Assembly (NCBI GenBank): GCA_004193205.1
Contig: RZUM01000003.1
Coordinates: 434,001-498,000, forward strand
Length of the DNA: 64,000 nt
Direction of reading: 5' to 3'
Source of the DNA: Gordonia sediminis
GTDB taxonomy: Bacteria > Actinomycetota > Actinomycetes > Mycobacteriales > Mycobacteriaceae
A program made the translations under genes and the position numbers. Of this stretch, positions 36,118 through 45,337 are shown in pieces. The notes below the pieces were generated by a model, which ran no database searches, had not been told where the DNA came from, and saw only the letters and a list, made by a program, of their open reading frames with translations. Position 1 is the first letter of the stretch. Each line of letters begins with the position of its first letter.

Positions 36118-37056
36118 ATGACCGACATCGGGCGCGACCGCATCCGCGAACTCCTCGACGCGGTGCTCGCCGACGACCAACGCAGTCTCGACGAGATGGC
36201 CGCCGGAGCGCACGCGTCCCCGTTTCATTTCAGCCGCCAGCTGACCCGGCACACCGGCGAATCCCCGGTGGCGCTACGACGCCGTGTGTTGCTCGAACGG
36301 GCCGCATGGCAACTGCAGCGCGGGGCGTCGGTGACCGATACCGCATTCGCGGCCGGGTACGACTCGGTGGACGGTTTCGCGCGGGCCTTCGCACGAGCCT
36401 TCGGCCATCCACCGAGCCGATCCGGGGCGCGAGCCGACCGCGGGCACTGGCTGCCGTCGCCGAACGGCATCCACTTCCATTCCCCGACGGTCCTCTACGT
36501 CGACAGCGGGACGACGTCCGAGGAATCCGCCGGCGACGTACTGGCCCTGATGGTGCGCCATGACCTCGACGACATCGACACGTTGCTCGAGGCCGCCAAG
36601 GACATCGACGACGGTGCCTACCGAGCGGTGCGGTTGTCGGGACATCGCCTGATGGAGTGGAACGGTCCCGACGAGTCGCTCCGAGACGTGCTGGCGCACT
36701 TGGCCCTCGACAAGGTGCCGTGGCTGGCGTCCATCTCCGGGGAGGACGAACCGTCGTCGGCGCGGCCGGCTCACGTGCGGGAACTGATCGAGATCCACGC
36801 CGGCATCGCACCGCGCTGGCTGGCCCTCACCCGCGACATCGAGCGTCGGTCCGGCTGGTCGGACCGGATCGTCGACGCCATCTGCGAGCCACCGGAATCC
36901 TTTCTGCTGTCACAGATCTGGGCCCATGTGCTGACGTTCTCGGCGCATCGTCGGCAGCTGGCCCGGTGGATGCTGACCGACGCGGGCATCGACGTGTCCG
37001 AACTCGACCCCGACCCGATCATCTGGCACCGACGGCAATCAGGAGGATTCGCATGA
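36118..37056 (+). CDS. AraC-type HTH protein with DinB-like C-terminal domain
   Basis: A 312-residue protein. Residues about 1-100 form an AraC DNA-binding domain placed at the N-terminus (SLDEMAAGAHASPFHFSRQLTRHTGESPVALRRRVLLERA, then VTDTAFAAGYDSVDGFARAFARAFGHPPS). The remainder is a helical bundle with scattered His (MVRHDLDDIDTLLEAA, LAHLALDKVPWLASI, WAHVLTFSAHRRQLARWML) resembling DinB. Such fusions are common as stress or small-molecule regulators. It is coupled by ATGA to the DHFR-like gene and thus heads a three-gene operon. Confidence 0.82.
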   Translation: MTDIGRDRIRELLDAVLADDQRSLDEMAAGAHASPFHFSRQLTRHTGESPVALRRRVLLERAAWQLQRGASVTDTAFAAGYDSVDGFARAFARAFGHPPSRSGARADRGHWLPSPNGIHFHSPTVLYVDSGTTSEESAGDVLALMVRHDLDDIDTLLEAAKDIDDGAYRAVRLSGHRLMEWNGPDESLRDVLAHLALDKVPWLASISGEDEPSSARPAHVRELIEIHAGIAPRWLALTRDIERRSGWSDRIVDAICEPPESFLLSQIWAHVLTFSAHRRQLARWMLTDAGIDVSELDPDPIIWHRRQSGGFA

Positions 37057-37619
37057 CCGCCACCGCGCCCCGCGCGCACTTCTACACCGCCACCACGCTG
37101 GACGGATATCTCGCCGACGCCCACGACTCGCTCGACTGGCTGCTGTCTCAGCCCATCGACGAGGACGGTCCGATGAGCTACGGCTCGTTCATCACCGGGA
37201 TCGGCTGCATGGTCATGGGCGCCACGACCTACCAGTGGTTGCTCGACCACGAGCTGTCCGACGACAAGCCGTGGCCCTATGACATGCCGTGTTTCCTGTT
37301 CACCCATCGCGCTGTCACGCCGGTCGCGGATTCGATCCGGGTCGTGTCGGGCTCCCCGTCCGATCATCGTGCGCAGATCGTCGAATCCGCCGGCGGCAAG
37401 GACATCTGGGTGGTCGGTGGCGGTGATCTGGCCGCGCAGTTCGCCGAGGCCGGATTCCTCGACGAGATCGTCGTGAACATAGCGCCGGTCACACTGGGCG
37501 CCGGGCGGCCGCTGTTCCCCCGGCCCTTTGACCTCGAACTACTCGAGGTGGATCGCAATCGCGCATTCGTGTGTGCTCGGTATCGCGTCGTCGGCGCCCG
37601 GGTAGCCTCATCAGGATGA
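37053..37619 (+). CDS. RibD-C/dihydrofolate reductase-like protein
   Basis: A 188-residue reductase-fold protein, distinct in sequence from the one at 27.4 kb. Key parts are HFYTATTLDGYLADAHDSLDWLL, IGCMVMGATTYQWLL, and the nucleotide-binding GKDIWVVGGGDLAAQFAEAGFLDEIVVNIAPVTLGAGRPLF. AGGAGG precedes ATG 37053, which overlaps the AraC-type gene's stop; its own stop overlaps the crotonase start. The neighbour regulator's DinB-like domain and this enzyme often occur together. Substrate unknown. Confidence 0.87.
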   Translation: MTATAPRAHFYTATTLDGYLADAHDSLDWLLSQPIDEDGPMSYGSFITGIGCMVMGATTYQWLLDHELSDDKPWPYDMPCFLFTHRAVTPVADSIRVVSGSPSDHRAQIVESAGGKDIWVVGGGDLAAQFAEAGFLDEIVVNIAPVTLGAGRPLFPRPFDLELLEVDRNRAFVCARYRVVGARVASSG

Positions 37620-38443
37620 GCGATCAACAGTGGACAGCGTTCGAGGTTTCGATCTCCGATTTCGTCGCCGAGGTGGCACTCGTCGGCCCCGGCAAGGGCA
37701 ACGCGATGGGTCCCGACTTCTGGCGCGAGTTGCCGGAGATCTGCGCCGCGCTCGACCGGGACGACGATGTGCGGGCGATCGTACTGACCGGATCGGGTGA
37801 CCACTTCTCCTTCGGGCTCGACCTGCCGGCGATGGCGGGCGACCTCGGCAAGGTCCTCGCCGAAGGCGCGAAGGCCCGGCCCCGCACCGAGTTCCACGAC
37901 ATGGTGCGCCGGATGCAGGATGCCATTTCGGCAGTGGCGGATTGCCGCAAGCCCGTGGTCGCGGCCATCTCCGGGTGGTGCATCGGCGGCGGCGTCGACC
38001 TGATCAGCGCCGCCGACATCCGTTATGCCAGTGCCGATGCCAAGTTCAGCGTCCGCGAGGTGCGCGTCGCGATGGTCGCCGACGTGGGCAGCTTCGCCCG
38101 CCTGCCGCAGATCCTGTCCGACGGTCATCTGCGCGAGCTGGCGCTGACCGGCAAGGACATCGACGCCGAGCGCGCCGCCCGGATCGGTCTGGTCAACGAT
38201 GTACTCCCCGACCGGGATGCCGCCCTCGCCGCCGCGCGGGCCACCGCCGCCGAGATCGCCGCCAACCCGCCGCTGGTCGTGCAGGGAGTGAAAGCGGTAC
38301 TCGACCACAGCCGGCGCGCCGCCGTCGATGACAGCCTGCGCTACGTCGCCGCCTGGAACTCGGCGTTCCTGCCCAGCGACGACCTGACCGAGGCCATCAG
38401 CGCGGTCTTCGAGAAGCGGCCCCCGCAGTTCCGCGGGGCCTGA
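37616..38443 (+). CDS. Crotonase-family protein, probable dienoyl-CoA isomerase
   Basis: A 275-residue enoyl-CoA hydratase/isomerase-fold enzyme. The oxyanion-hole segments are HFSFGLDLPAM and GWCIGGGVDLISAADIRYAS. The pair E148 and D156 (VREVRVAMVADVGSFARLP) has the same spacing as E196/D204 of mammalian delta3,5-delta2,4-dienoyl-CoA isomerase, including the DVG context, so it should act on doubly unsaturated acyl-CoAs in beta-oxidation. Its start overlaps the DHFR-like gene (ATGA). Coupling with an AraC/DinB regulator is unusual for beta-oxidation. Confidence 0.85.
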   Translation: MSDQQWTAFEVSISDFVAEVALVGPGKGNAMGPDFWRELPEICAALDRDDDVRAIVLTGSGDHFSFGLDLPAMAGDLGKVLAEGAKARPRTEFHDMVRRMQDAISAVADCRKPVVAAISGWCIGGGVDLISAADIRYASADAKFSVREVRVAMVADVGSFARLPQILSDGHLRELALTGKDIDAERAARIGLVNDVLPDRDAALAAARATAAEIAANPPLVVQGVKAVLDHSRRAAVDDSLRYVAAWNSAFLPSDDLTEAISAVFEKRPPQFRGA

Positions 38444-38459
38444 CCGCCACTACCCGGTT

Positions 38460-38478
38460 CCCCCGGCCACAGCGGGGG
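38460..38478. terminator. Short hairpin between convergent genes
   Basis: CCCCCG (38460-38465) and CGGGGG (38473-38478) form a 6-bp GC stem with a 7-nt loop between the isomerase gene and the convergent nitroreductase-like gene. Confidence 0.45.
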
Positions 38479-38491
38479 CCGATCGGCGGGG

Positions 38492-38968
38492 TCAAATCAC
38501 TGCGGGCGGTTCCAGCAGGAACACCGGGATCTGTCGCTGGGTGCGGGCCACGTACAGGTCGAAGTTCGGCCACACCCGCACCATCTCCGACCATGCGCGG
38601 TCGCGGTCGACGCCGGCGAGTTCACGCCAGGTCATGGTCTGCCGACGCCCGTGATCGTCGACCTCGACGGTGTCCGCCGCGCGGACGTTGAGCACCCACT
38701 GCGGCATGTCGGGACCGCCGAAGTAGGACCCGGCGATGAGCCATGCGTCGCCTCGCGGCACCGCGAGGAGTCGGGTGTCGCGGACGATGCCGCTGCGCCG
38801 CCCGGGAACTCGCAGCGTGATGTTCGGTAGCCCGCCCAGGTCCAACAGACCGTATCGCTGACCGGTGACGCGCAGCAGGAAGGTGTCGGCGACGACGATC
38901 TGTGGCAGGAAGCGCGGCATCCAACCGATCGCACCGATTTTGACCGCCACCGGGGTGAGAACGCCCAT
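38492..38968 (-). CDS. Deazaflavin (F420)-dependent nitroreductase-family protein
   Basis: A 158-residue split-barrel protein of the Ddn-like family. LDLGGLPNITLRVPGRRSGIVRDTRLLAVPRGDAWLIAGSYFGGPDMPQWVLNVRAADTVEV in outline is the typical F420-binding region (GRRSG-x-RxxxL, then WxxNxRA). Members use reduced F420 on quinones, nitro compounds or other lipophilic substrates at the membrane. The N-terminal hydrophobic helix may help association. The specific substrate is unknown. Confidence 0.87.
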   Translation of the reverse strand: MGVLTPVAVKIGAIGWMPRFLPQIVVADTFLLRVTGQRYGLLDLGGLPNITLRVPGRRSGIVRDTRLLAVPRGDAWLIAGSYFGGPDMPQWVLNVRAADTVEVDDHGRRQTMTWRELAGVDRDRAWSEMVRVWPNFDLYVARTQRQIPVFLLEPPAVI

Positions 38969-39095
38969 TCCCCCAGTCTGTCATCTCGCCGGGCGCGACA
39001 TCATCTCGGTCCTTCGCGCAACCTGTTCGTCCACAGGGCGGTTGGGCTGTGGACGGACGACTCGTACCGGGCCTGTTCGCGGGCATGCTCGGCGC

Positions 39096-39536
39096 ATGAC
39101 ATTCGACAACACCCCGATCCCGGACATCTCCACCGCTGACGAGCCCATTCGCTGCGCCGACGACCTGCGTCAACGCTGGCGTGCGCTGTTGGGGCCGCTG
39201 GGTTTCTCCGAGTCGTTGCTGTGGTTCGTCATCGTCGACGACGAGGACTGCCTGACACCTGCCCTCAACCAACTCGAGCTGCCGATCCGGCCCGACGCAT
39301 TTCTCACCGACATGCTGATGACGCGGTTGCGTGAGGTCGTCGACACGGTGCCCGGCCTGTCGATCGCCTGCCTGATCAGCCGCCCGGGCCGAGACGGCGT
39401 CACCGACGCCGATCAGAGCTGGGCGCGTTTGCTGACCGCGGACGCGCACCGGCACGGTGTTCCCCTGCATCCCGTGCACCGCGCCAACGACGTCTCGCTG
39501 GTCACCCTGACGATCGCCACCGACGCGGTCGCCTGA
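39096..39536 (+). CDS. Hypothetical protein
   Basis: A 146-residue soluble protein beginning MTFDNTPIPDISTADEPIRCADDLRQRWRALLGPLGF. The core LLWFVIVDDEDCLTPALNQLELP and PGLSIACLISRPGRDGVTDADQSWARLLTADAHRHGVPLHPVHRAND has an alternating beta-alpha pattern and conserved-looking His residues. I do not recognise it as a named domain; it resembles small proteins often seen in Mycobacteriales. It is probably monocistronic, 61 bases before the BadF-type gene on the same strand. Confidence 0.7.
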   Translation: MTFDNTPIPDISTADEPIRCADDLRQRWRALLGPLGFSESLLWFVIVDDEDCLTPALNQLELPIRPDAFLTDMLMTRLREVVDTVPGLSIACLISRPGRDGVTDADQSWARLLTADAHRHGVPLHPVHRANDVSLVTLTIATDAVA

Positions 39537-39597
39537 GTCGGGTACCTTCAGTCCCGTCGGCCGGCGACCTCGCGGGCCGGGTTTCACGGGAGGACGG

Positions 39598-40518
39598 ATG
39601 GTGACGCCTCAGCGCATCCTGCTCGACGGCGGTCAGACGGGTACGCGAGTGCGTGTCGTCGGCGCCACGACCACCGACCACATCGCCGGCCCGGTACGGA
39701 CCGACCGGCCGGTGGTGGGGCAGATCGCGGCCGTCGCTCGGAATCTGCTGGGGTCGCTGGGCATTTCGGTGCACGAACTCGCTGCGGGGGTCTCCGGACT
39801 CACCCCCACCGCGTCACGCCCCGACGAGCTGCTGGCCGCGGTCGCCGATCTGGGTATCGGCGCGGTCGCGCTGGCCCATGACTCGGTGACCGCATATCTC
39901 GGCGCCAACCGATTCGAACTCGGGGCGGTGATCGCGGTCGGCACGGGTGTGGTCACGCTCGGCGTCGGGCCGGCCGGCACCGCACGCGTCGACGGGTGGG
40001 GGCACCTCGTCGGCGACGCGGGCAGCGCCTACTGGATCGGACGGGCGGGCCTCGACGCGGCGCTGCGTTCCTTCGACGGACGCGGGTCGTCGACGGCTCT
40101 CGAGCGTGCGGCCGTCGAGGAGTTCGGCGACCTCACCGAGCTCTATATGGTGCTGCAGGCCGACGATCGGCGCGTCACCCGGATCGCGGGCTTCGCCCTG
40201 GCCGTCGACGCCGCCGCCCGCACCGGAGACCGGGTGGCCGCCGCTGTCAGCGACCGGGCGGCCGAGGAACTCGCCGGATCGGTGTGCGCGGCGCTCGCCC
40301 GCAGCGGGCATCGGCCCGATGCACCGGCCCGGGTCAGCTGGGTGGGTGAGGTCCTGGCCCACAACGACCGGATCCGGGGCCGGTTCGTCGAGCTCGTCGG
40401 CGAGGCCATGCCCGGCGCGACGATCGGCCCGCCACACGGGGAGCCGCTGGACGGGATCGGGCTGTTGCTGGACCTGCCCGCCGATCATCCGTTGAGCGGG
40501 CAGGTCCACCGCGCGTGA
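39598..40518 (+). CDS. BadF/BadG-type ATPase, possible amino-sugar kinase
   Basis: A 306-residue ASKHA-fold protein. The phosphate-1 motif is LLDGGQTGTRVRV at the start, phosphate-2 VIAVGTGVVTLGVG near 120, followed by WGHLVGDAGSAYWIGRAGLDAAL, which is like N-acetylglucosamine kinases in the BadF/BadG/BcrA/BcrD family. A GGGAGG ribosome binding site precedes ATG 39598. There are no sugar transport or deacetylase genes beside it, so the substrate stays open. HtpG converges from the right. Confidence 0.82.
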   Translation: MVTPQRILLDGGQTGTRVRVVGATTTDHIAGPVRTDRPVVGQIAAVARNLLGSLGISVHELAAGVSGLTPTASRPDELLAAVADLGIGAVALAHDSVTAYLGANRFELGAVIAVGTGVVTLGVGPAGTARVDGWGHLVGDAGSAYWIGRAGLDAALRSFDGRGSSTALERAAVEEFGDLTELYMVLQADDRRVTRIAGFALAVDAAARTGDRVAAAVSDRAAEELAGSVCAALARSGHRPDAPARVSWVGEVLAHNDRIRGRFVELVGEAMPGATIGPPHGEPLDGIGLLLDLPADHPLSGQVHRA

Positions 40519-40536
40519 CGCCGCGCGACCGGACGG

Positions 40537-42513
40537 TCAGGAGTCGGCGGACCCCAACGATGCGGTGAGGGTGCCCGTGAGCAGCTTTGCGAACTCGGCG
40601 GGATCGTCGAGTTCGCCGCCTTCGGCGATCACGGCGAGTCCGTAGAGCAGCTTCGCGGTCGGCACGATGTCGGCGTGATCCTCGGAGGCGCCGAATGCCG
40701 CCTTCAGACCGCTGATGAGCGGATGGTCCGCGTTGATCTCCAGGGCTCGCTTGGATCTCGGCAACAGCTGACCTGAGGCCCGGTAGAGCTTTTCCAACTG
40801 CGGGGACATCGAGAAGGTGTCGCCGACGAGGCAGACCGGGGATTCGGTGAGCCGCGACGACAGCCGCGCCTCGTTCACATCCTCGGAGAGGGTGTCCGCC
40901 AGCCAGGTGAGCAGGCCCGAGAACTCCTCGGTCTGCTTCTCCTTGTCCGCCTTGGCTTTCTCGGATTCCTCGGAATCGGCGGTGTCGGCGTCGATCTCGT
41001 CGAGGTCGACCGCACCCTTGGCGATCGAGGTGAAGGACTTGCCTTCGAAGTCCAGGCCTGCGGTGACCCACATCTCGTCGACCGGGTCGGTGAGGAGCAG
41101 AACCTCGATTCCCTTGGCGCGGAACGCCTCCATATGCGGGGAGTTCTCGATCTGCTGACGGCTCTCGCCGGTCATGTAGTAGACCGTGTCCTGCCCGGTG
41201 CGCATCCGGCCGACGTAGTCGGCGAGGGTGGTGAGCTCGTCGGCGGACTCCGTCGACTCGAACGACGACGCCTTCAGCAGCGCGTCACGATTGTCGAAGT
41301 CGTTGACCAGGCCTTCTTTCCAGACCCGGCCGAAGTTCTGCCAGAACGTCTGGTAGTCGTCGGGGCGCGAGCTACGCAGGTCCGACACCGTCGAGATCAC
41401 GCGTTTGGTGAGTCGGCGACGGATGGCGCGGATCTGCCGATCCTGCTGGAGGATCTCGCGGGAGACGTTGAGCGACAGGTCGGCGGCGTCGACGACACCC
41501 TTGACGAAGCGCAGGTACTCGGGGATCAGCTCCTCGCAGTCGTCCATGATGAAGACGCGTTTGACGTAGAGCTGGATGCCTGAGGTGTGCTCCCGCATGA
41601 ACAGGTCGAACGGCGCCTGCGACGGAAGGAAAAGCAGCGCCTGGTATTCGAAGGTGCCCTCCGCCTTGAGGGTGATGACCTCGAGCGGTTCATCCCACGC
41701 GTGGCTGACGTGCCGGTAGAACTCGTTGTACTCGTCCTTCGACACCTCGTCGGACGACTTGGCCCACAACGCCTTCTGCGAGTTGATCGTCTCGGTGACG
41801 GTCTCGGTGCGGGGTTCGGCGTCGTCGGCGTCCTCGTCGGAGGCCGGAACCGGCTTCTCGACGTCCATCCGGATGGGCCATGCGATGAAGTCCGAGTACC
41901 GCTTGACCAGCGCCCGCAGCTTCGTCGGGTCGGTGTAGTCGTAGAGGTGGTCCTCGGTGTCGACGGGCTTGAGTGTCAGCGTCACCGACGTTCCCTGCGG
42001 CGCGTCCGCGACGTCGTCGAGCGTGTAGGTGCCGTCACCTGTCGACTCCCACCGTGTGGCGACGTCCTCGCCGGCGTGGCGGGTGATGAGCGTGACCTTG
42101 TCGGCGACCATGAAGGTCGAGTAGAACCCGATGCCGAACTGGCCGATCAGCTCCTCGGACGCGGCCGCGTCCTTCGCCTCGATGAGTTTGCGCCGCAGCT
42201 CAGCGGTCCCCGAACGGGCGAGTGTGCCGATGAGCCCGATCACGTCCTCGCGCGACATGCCGATCCCGTTGTCACGAACGGTGAGGGTCCGCGCCTGAAC
42301 GTCCGCCTCGAGTTGGATGTGCAGATCGGAGGTGTCCACCTCCAGACTCTTGTCCTGCAGGGATTCGAGACGCAGCTTGTCCAGCGCGTCCGAGGAGTTG
42401 GAGATCAGCTCCCGCAGGAAGCTGTCCTTGTTCGAGTAGACCGAATGCACCATGAGATCCAGCAACTGCCGGGTCTCCGCCTGGAACTCGTGAACCTCAG
42501 TTTGACCACTCAT
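40537..42513 (-). CDS. htpG: Hsp90-family molecular chaperone HtpG
   Basis: A 658-residue cytosolic ATP-dependent chaperone. The N-terminal GHKL ATPase holds ELISNSSDALDKLR (metal/ATP Asn near 36), TVRDNGIGMSREDVIGLIGTLARSGT and QFGIGFYSTFMVADKV. The middle domain has the catalytic-arginine loop LNVSREILQQDRQIRAI. The C-terminal dimerisation domain ends at KLLYGLAVIAEGGELDDP. AGTGGAGGTCG precedes ATG 42513. No heat-shock operator (CIRCE or HAIR) was found upstream. Confidence 0.97.
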   Translation of the reverse strand: MSGQTEVHEFQAETRQLLDLMVHSVYSNKDSFLRELISNSSDALDKLRLESLQDKSLEVDTSDLHIQLEADVQARTLTVRDNGIGMSREDVIGLIGTLARSGTAELRRKLIEAKDAAASEELIGQFGIGFYSTFMVADKVTLITRHAGEDVATRWESTGDGTYTLDDVADAPQGTSVTLTLKPVDTEDHLYDYTDPTKLRALVKRYSDFIAWPIRMDVEKPVPASDEDADDAEPRTETVTETINSQKALWAKSSDEVSKDEYNEFYRHVSHAWDEPLEVITLKAEGTFEYQALLFLPSQAPFDLFMREHTSGIQLYVKRVFIMDDCEELIPEYLRFVKGVVDAADLSLNVSREILQQDRQIRAIRRRLTKRVISTVSDLRSSRPDDYQTFWQNFGRVWKEGLVNDFDNRDALLKASSFESTESADELTTLADYVGRMRTGQDTVYYMTGESRQQIENSPHMEAFRAKGIEVLLLTDPVDEMWVTAGLDFEGKSFTSIAKGAVDLDEIDADTADSEESEKAKADKEKQTEEFSGLLTWLADTLSEDVNEARLSSRLTESPVCLVGDTFSMSPQLEKLYRASGQLLPRSKRALEINADHPLISGLKAAFGASEDHADIVPTAKLLYGLAVIAEGGELDDPAEFAKLLTGTLTASLGSADS

Positions 42514-42642
42514 GATCGACCTCCACTTGACAGCCTTCGACGGAGCCGGATCTTACCGATCCACCGATTGGCTACTCTGAAGTGGGTCGTCCCGCGTCTG
42601 CCGATCGACCCGAGCCCACGTCCGCAACAGGAAGCCCGGTGA

Positions 42643-43398
42643 ATGTCTGATCCTCGGCTGTTGTTCGTGCACGCGCACCCCGATGACGAGTCGTTGTGGA
42701 CCGGCGGCACGATCGCACGCCATATGGCCGGCGGTGGGGACGCCGACCTGGTCATGTGCACGTGGGCGGAGGGGACATGGCGGCACGCCGAGCTGGTGGA
42801 CGCGGCCCGCGAGCTGGGACTCCCCCGCCGCCCGATCATGCTCGGCTACGCCGACGACCGGGTGCCGGAGTCCGCACCGGGTGCGCCGCGCTTCGCACAC
42901 GTGCCGATAGACGATCAGGTCCGCGAAATGGTCGCCCTGATCCGCCGCCTGCGTCCCGACGTGATCGTCACCTACGACGCGATCGGCATCTATGGGCATC
43001 CGGACCATATCCACGCTCACCGGTTGGCGATGGTGGCCGCCGACGCCGCCGCCAGTCCGCGGCTGTACCGGTCGGAGGGCGGGGGCTGGCAGACCAAGTC
43101 GATCTACTTCGTCACAATCCCGACGTGGATGGTCGACGACGTACAGGACGATCTGTTCGCCAGTACACCCCGCGACTACCTGCCGGGGACGCCGAAGTCG
43201 GCGATCGATCTCGTCGTCGACGTCGCCGAGTGGCGCGATCGCAAGGCCGCCGCGATCCGCGCCCACCGCACCGAGTTGAAGCGCAGTAAGACGATGCAGG
43301 CGCTGCTGGCCCTCCCCTCCGAACGACGCACCCGTCTGCTGGGGACGGAGAACTACATCCGTCGCGACCTCGTCCCGGGTGGGGTCGACCTCGCGTAA
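42643..43398 (+). CDS. LmbE-family (PIG-L/MshB-like) deacetylase
   Basis: A 251-residue zinc-dependent N-deacetylase of the family containing MshB and Mca of mycothiol metabolism. The zinc motif is FVHAHPDDESLW near 10, with the third His in IGIYGHPDHIHAHRLA near 125. The length is shorter than Mca or MshB (about 290-300), so a distinct substrate such as a sugar conjugate is possible. It is divergent from htpG (129-bp gap) and converges with recD. Confidence 0.85.
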   Translation: MSDPRLLFVHAHPDDESLWTGGTIARHMAGGGDADLVMCTWAEGTWRHAELVDAARELGLPRRPIMLGYADDRVPESAPGAPRFAHVPIDDQVREMVALIRRLRPDVIVTYDAIGIYGHPDHIHAHRLAMVAADAAASPRLYRSEGGGWQTKSIYFVTIPTWMVDDVQDDLFASTPRDYLPGTPKSAIDLVVDVAEWRDRKAAAIRAHRTELKRSKTMQALLALPSERRTRLLGTENYIRRDLVPGGVDLA

Positions 43399-43447
43399 TC
43401 ATTCACGGCTGCACGCCCTGCTCGCAGCCACGTCCATCGTGCGCGGG

Positions 43448-45337
43448 TCAGGACGGGGCGGGTGGGGTCAAGACCTCGATCGGGGAGCGCAGGCCGCTGG
43501 CGCGCTGCACGCGCCGCCGTACCGCAGCGGCCAACACCTCCCGCGTCCCGACGATGCGTACGCGGCTCTGGGCTCGCGTGACGGCCGTGTACAACAGTTC
43601 ACGCGTCAGCAACTCTGACCCCTGGGGCGGCAAAATTACTGTGACACCATCGAATTGACTTCCCTGGCTACGGTGGATAGTCATCGCGTACAACGGCACG
43701 ACGTCGGCGAGCTGTGTGGGATGCAGCGTGCGGACGACCTCGCCACGGCGAAACGCCACCCGCAATCCGGTCTCGGCGCGGATGACGACACCGCTGTCAC
43801 CGTTGAACGTCTCGGTGTGCCGGTCGTTCGCGGTCACCAGCAGCGGCTCACCGGCATAGCGTTCCGTCGAGTCGGGGACGAGCCGGTGATGATCGGGCAG
43901 CGCCGACAGCCACTCGATGATCCGGCGCGACCATCCCTGCACACCCCAACTTCCCTCCCGGTGCGCGCACAGCACACGGTGCACGTTCAGCGCGCCGAGC
44001 GCGGCGTCGGCGTCACCGGCCAGCGCGGCGTCACGCAGCGCGCTGCCCCACGCGCGCACATCGTCCCGGGTGCCGTCGAGGTCCTCGGGCTCGACCAGCG
44101 TGACCTCGGGAATATGCGCGTCCGACACCAGATCGACGACGGCATCGGCGTCGCCGCGGTTGATCGCCGCGGCGACCCGGGCGATCCCGCCGCCGAACCG
44201 GTGGCCGCGACTCAGCGTCACGACACCGTGTTCCAACCGGGCCCGGTCACCGGCCGACGACAGCACCCGCTCGTCGACGACGCCCGCCGGAATGGGTGGC
44301 GGCGCGGTGGTGGCGACACGGTCGACGAGATCGGCCAGCACCGCGCCGGCCTCGACCGAGGCGAGCTGATGCGGGTCACCGACGAGGATCACTCGAGTGT
44401 CCGGGCGGACGGCGTCGAGCAGTCTGCTCATCGCGGTCATCGACAGCATCGACGTCTCGTCGACGACCACCACGTCATAGGGCAGACGATTGCCGCGACC
44501 GTGCCGTGGCTGCGACCCGGGCCGCCACCCGAGCAGGGAGTGCACGGTGACCGCCCGAACCGATGCGGGTGCGGCGGGATCGGCGGATACGGCCGCCTGC
44601 AGCTGCGCCGCGGCCCGTCCGGTGGGTGCGCACAACCCGATCCGGCTGGTTCGGCCGGACAACCGGTCGAGCACCGCCAGGATCCGTGCGACCGTGTAGG
44701 TCTTGCCGGTGCCGGGGCCACCCGCGACGACGACGGTCCAACTCGTCGCCGCCAGCTGCGCCGCCACCCGTTGCAGATCGACCTCCGAGCCCTCCGCCGG
44801 CCCGAAGACCGCATCCACCGCCGCCGACACCGCGGCCACCACGACGGGCGGTCTCGATGCGGCGCGCTCGGCGAGCACCGTGCGGATCAGCTGCTCCTGC
44901 CGAAAGTACTTGTGCAGGTATAGCAGCGGACCGTCATCCGACGACGCCAGCACCAACGGCCGCAACGGCCCGGCACCGGAACCGCGGACCAGGGCGCAGT
45001 CGGCGAGGGCACGTTCGAGGTCGGCCGGCGCGGGCAGCAACGTCGGGTCGACGACGCCATCCGGGTCGTCGCCGATGAGTTCGGGGACCCGGGCGAGCGC
45101 CAGACACGTCGACCCGTGCCGCACGGCGCGCACCGCGAGCGCCGCCCCCACCTGGGCCGTCTCGCCGACCGGCACACCGCACAACGCGACGAGCCGGCGG
45201 GTCACGTGGACGTCGGCCGCGTCGAGGACACCGGCGGCGTTCAGCGCGCCGAGAAGACCGTCGTCAGCGGTGACCGCCCGGGCATCGAATCGGGACCTCG
45301 ACCGCCCGTCGGCGACAGTGCTGTCCGGGATCGTCAT
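43448..45337 (-). CDS. recD: RecBCD subunit RecD (5'-3' helicase)
   Basis: A 629-residue superfamily 1B helicase, the fast 5'-3' motor of the RecBCD double-strand-break repair nuclease. Walker A is AGGPGTGKTYTVARIL near 180, Walker B VVVVDETSMLS near 265, and the late motif YAMTIHRSQGSQFDGV with LLYTAVTRAQSRV are typical. The N-terminal domain contacting RecB is also present. ATG 45337 overlaps the recB stop (ATGA), so translation is coupled. Confidence 0.96.
   Translation of the reverse strand: MTIPDSTVADGRSRSRFDARAVTADDGLLGALNAAGVLDAADVHVTRRLVALCGVPVGETAQVGAALAVRAVRHGSTCLALARVPELIGDDPDGVVDPTLLPAPADLERALADCALVRGSGAGPLRPLVLASSDDGPLLYLHKYFRQEQLIRTVLAERAASRPPVVVAAVSAAVDAVFGPAEGSEVDLQRVAAQLAATSWTVVVAGGPGTGKTYTVARILAVLDRLSGRTSRIGLCAPTGRAAAQLQAAVSADPAAPASVRAVTVHSLLGWRPGSQPRHGRGNRLPYDVVVVDETSMLSMTAMSRLLDAVRPDTRVILVGDPHQLASVEAGAVLADLVDRVATTAPPPIPAGVVDERVLSSAGDRARLEHGVVTLSRGHRFGGGIARVAAAINRGDADAVVDLVSDAHIPEVTLVEPEDLDGTRDDVRAWGSALRDAALAGDADAALGALNVHRVLCAHREGSWGVQGWSRRIIEWLSALPDHHRLVPDSTERYAGEPLLVTANDRHTETFNGDSGVVIRAETGLRVAFRRGEVVRTLHPTQLADVVPLYAMTIHRSQGSQFDGVTVILPPQGSELLTRELLYTAVTRAQSRVRIVGTREVLAAAVRRRVQRASGLRSPIEVLTPPAPS

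Noticed and set aside
41587-42642. 351-codon open frame opposite htpG
   Set aside because: It is antisense to highly conserved Hsp90 coding sequence and has no domain features.
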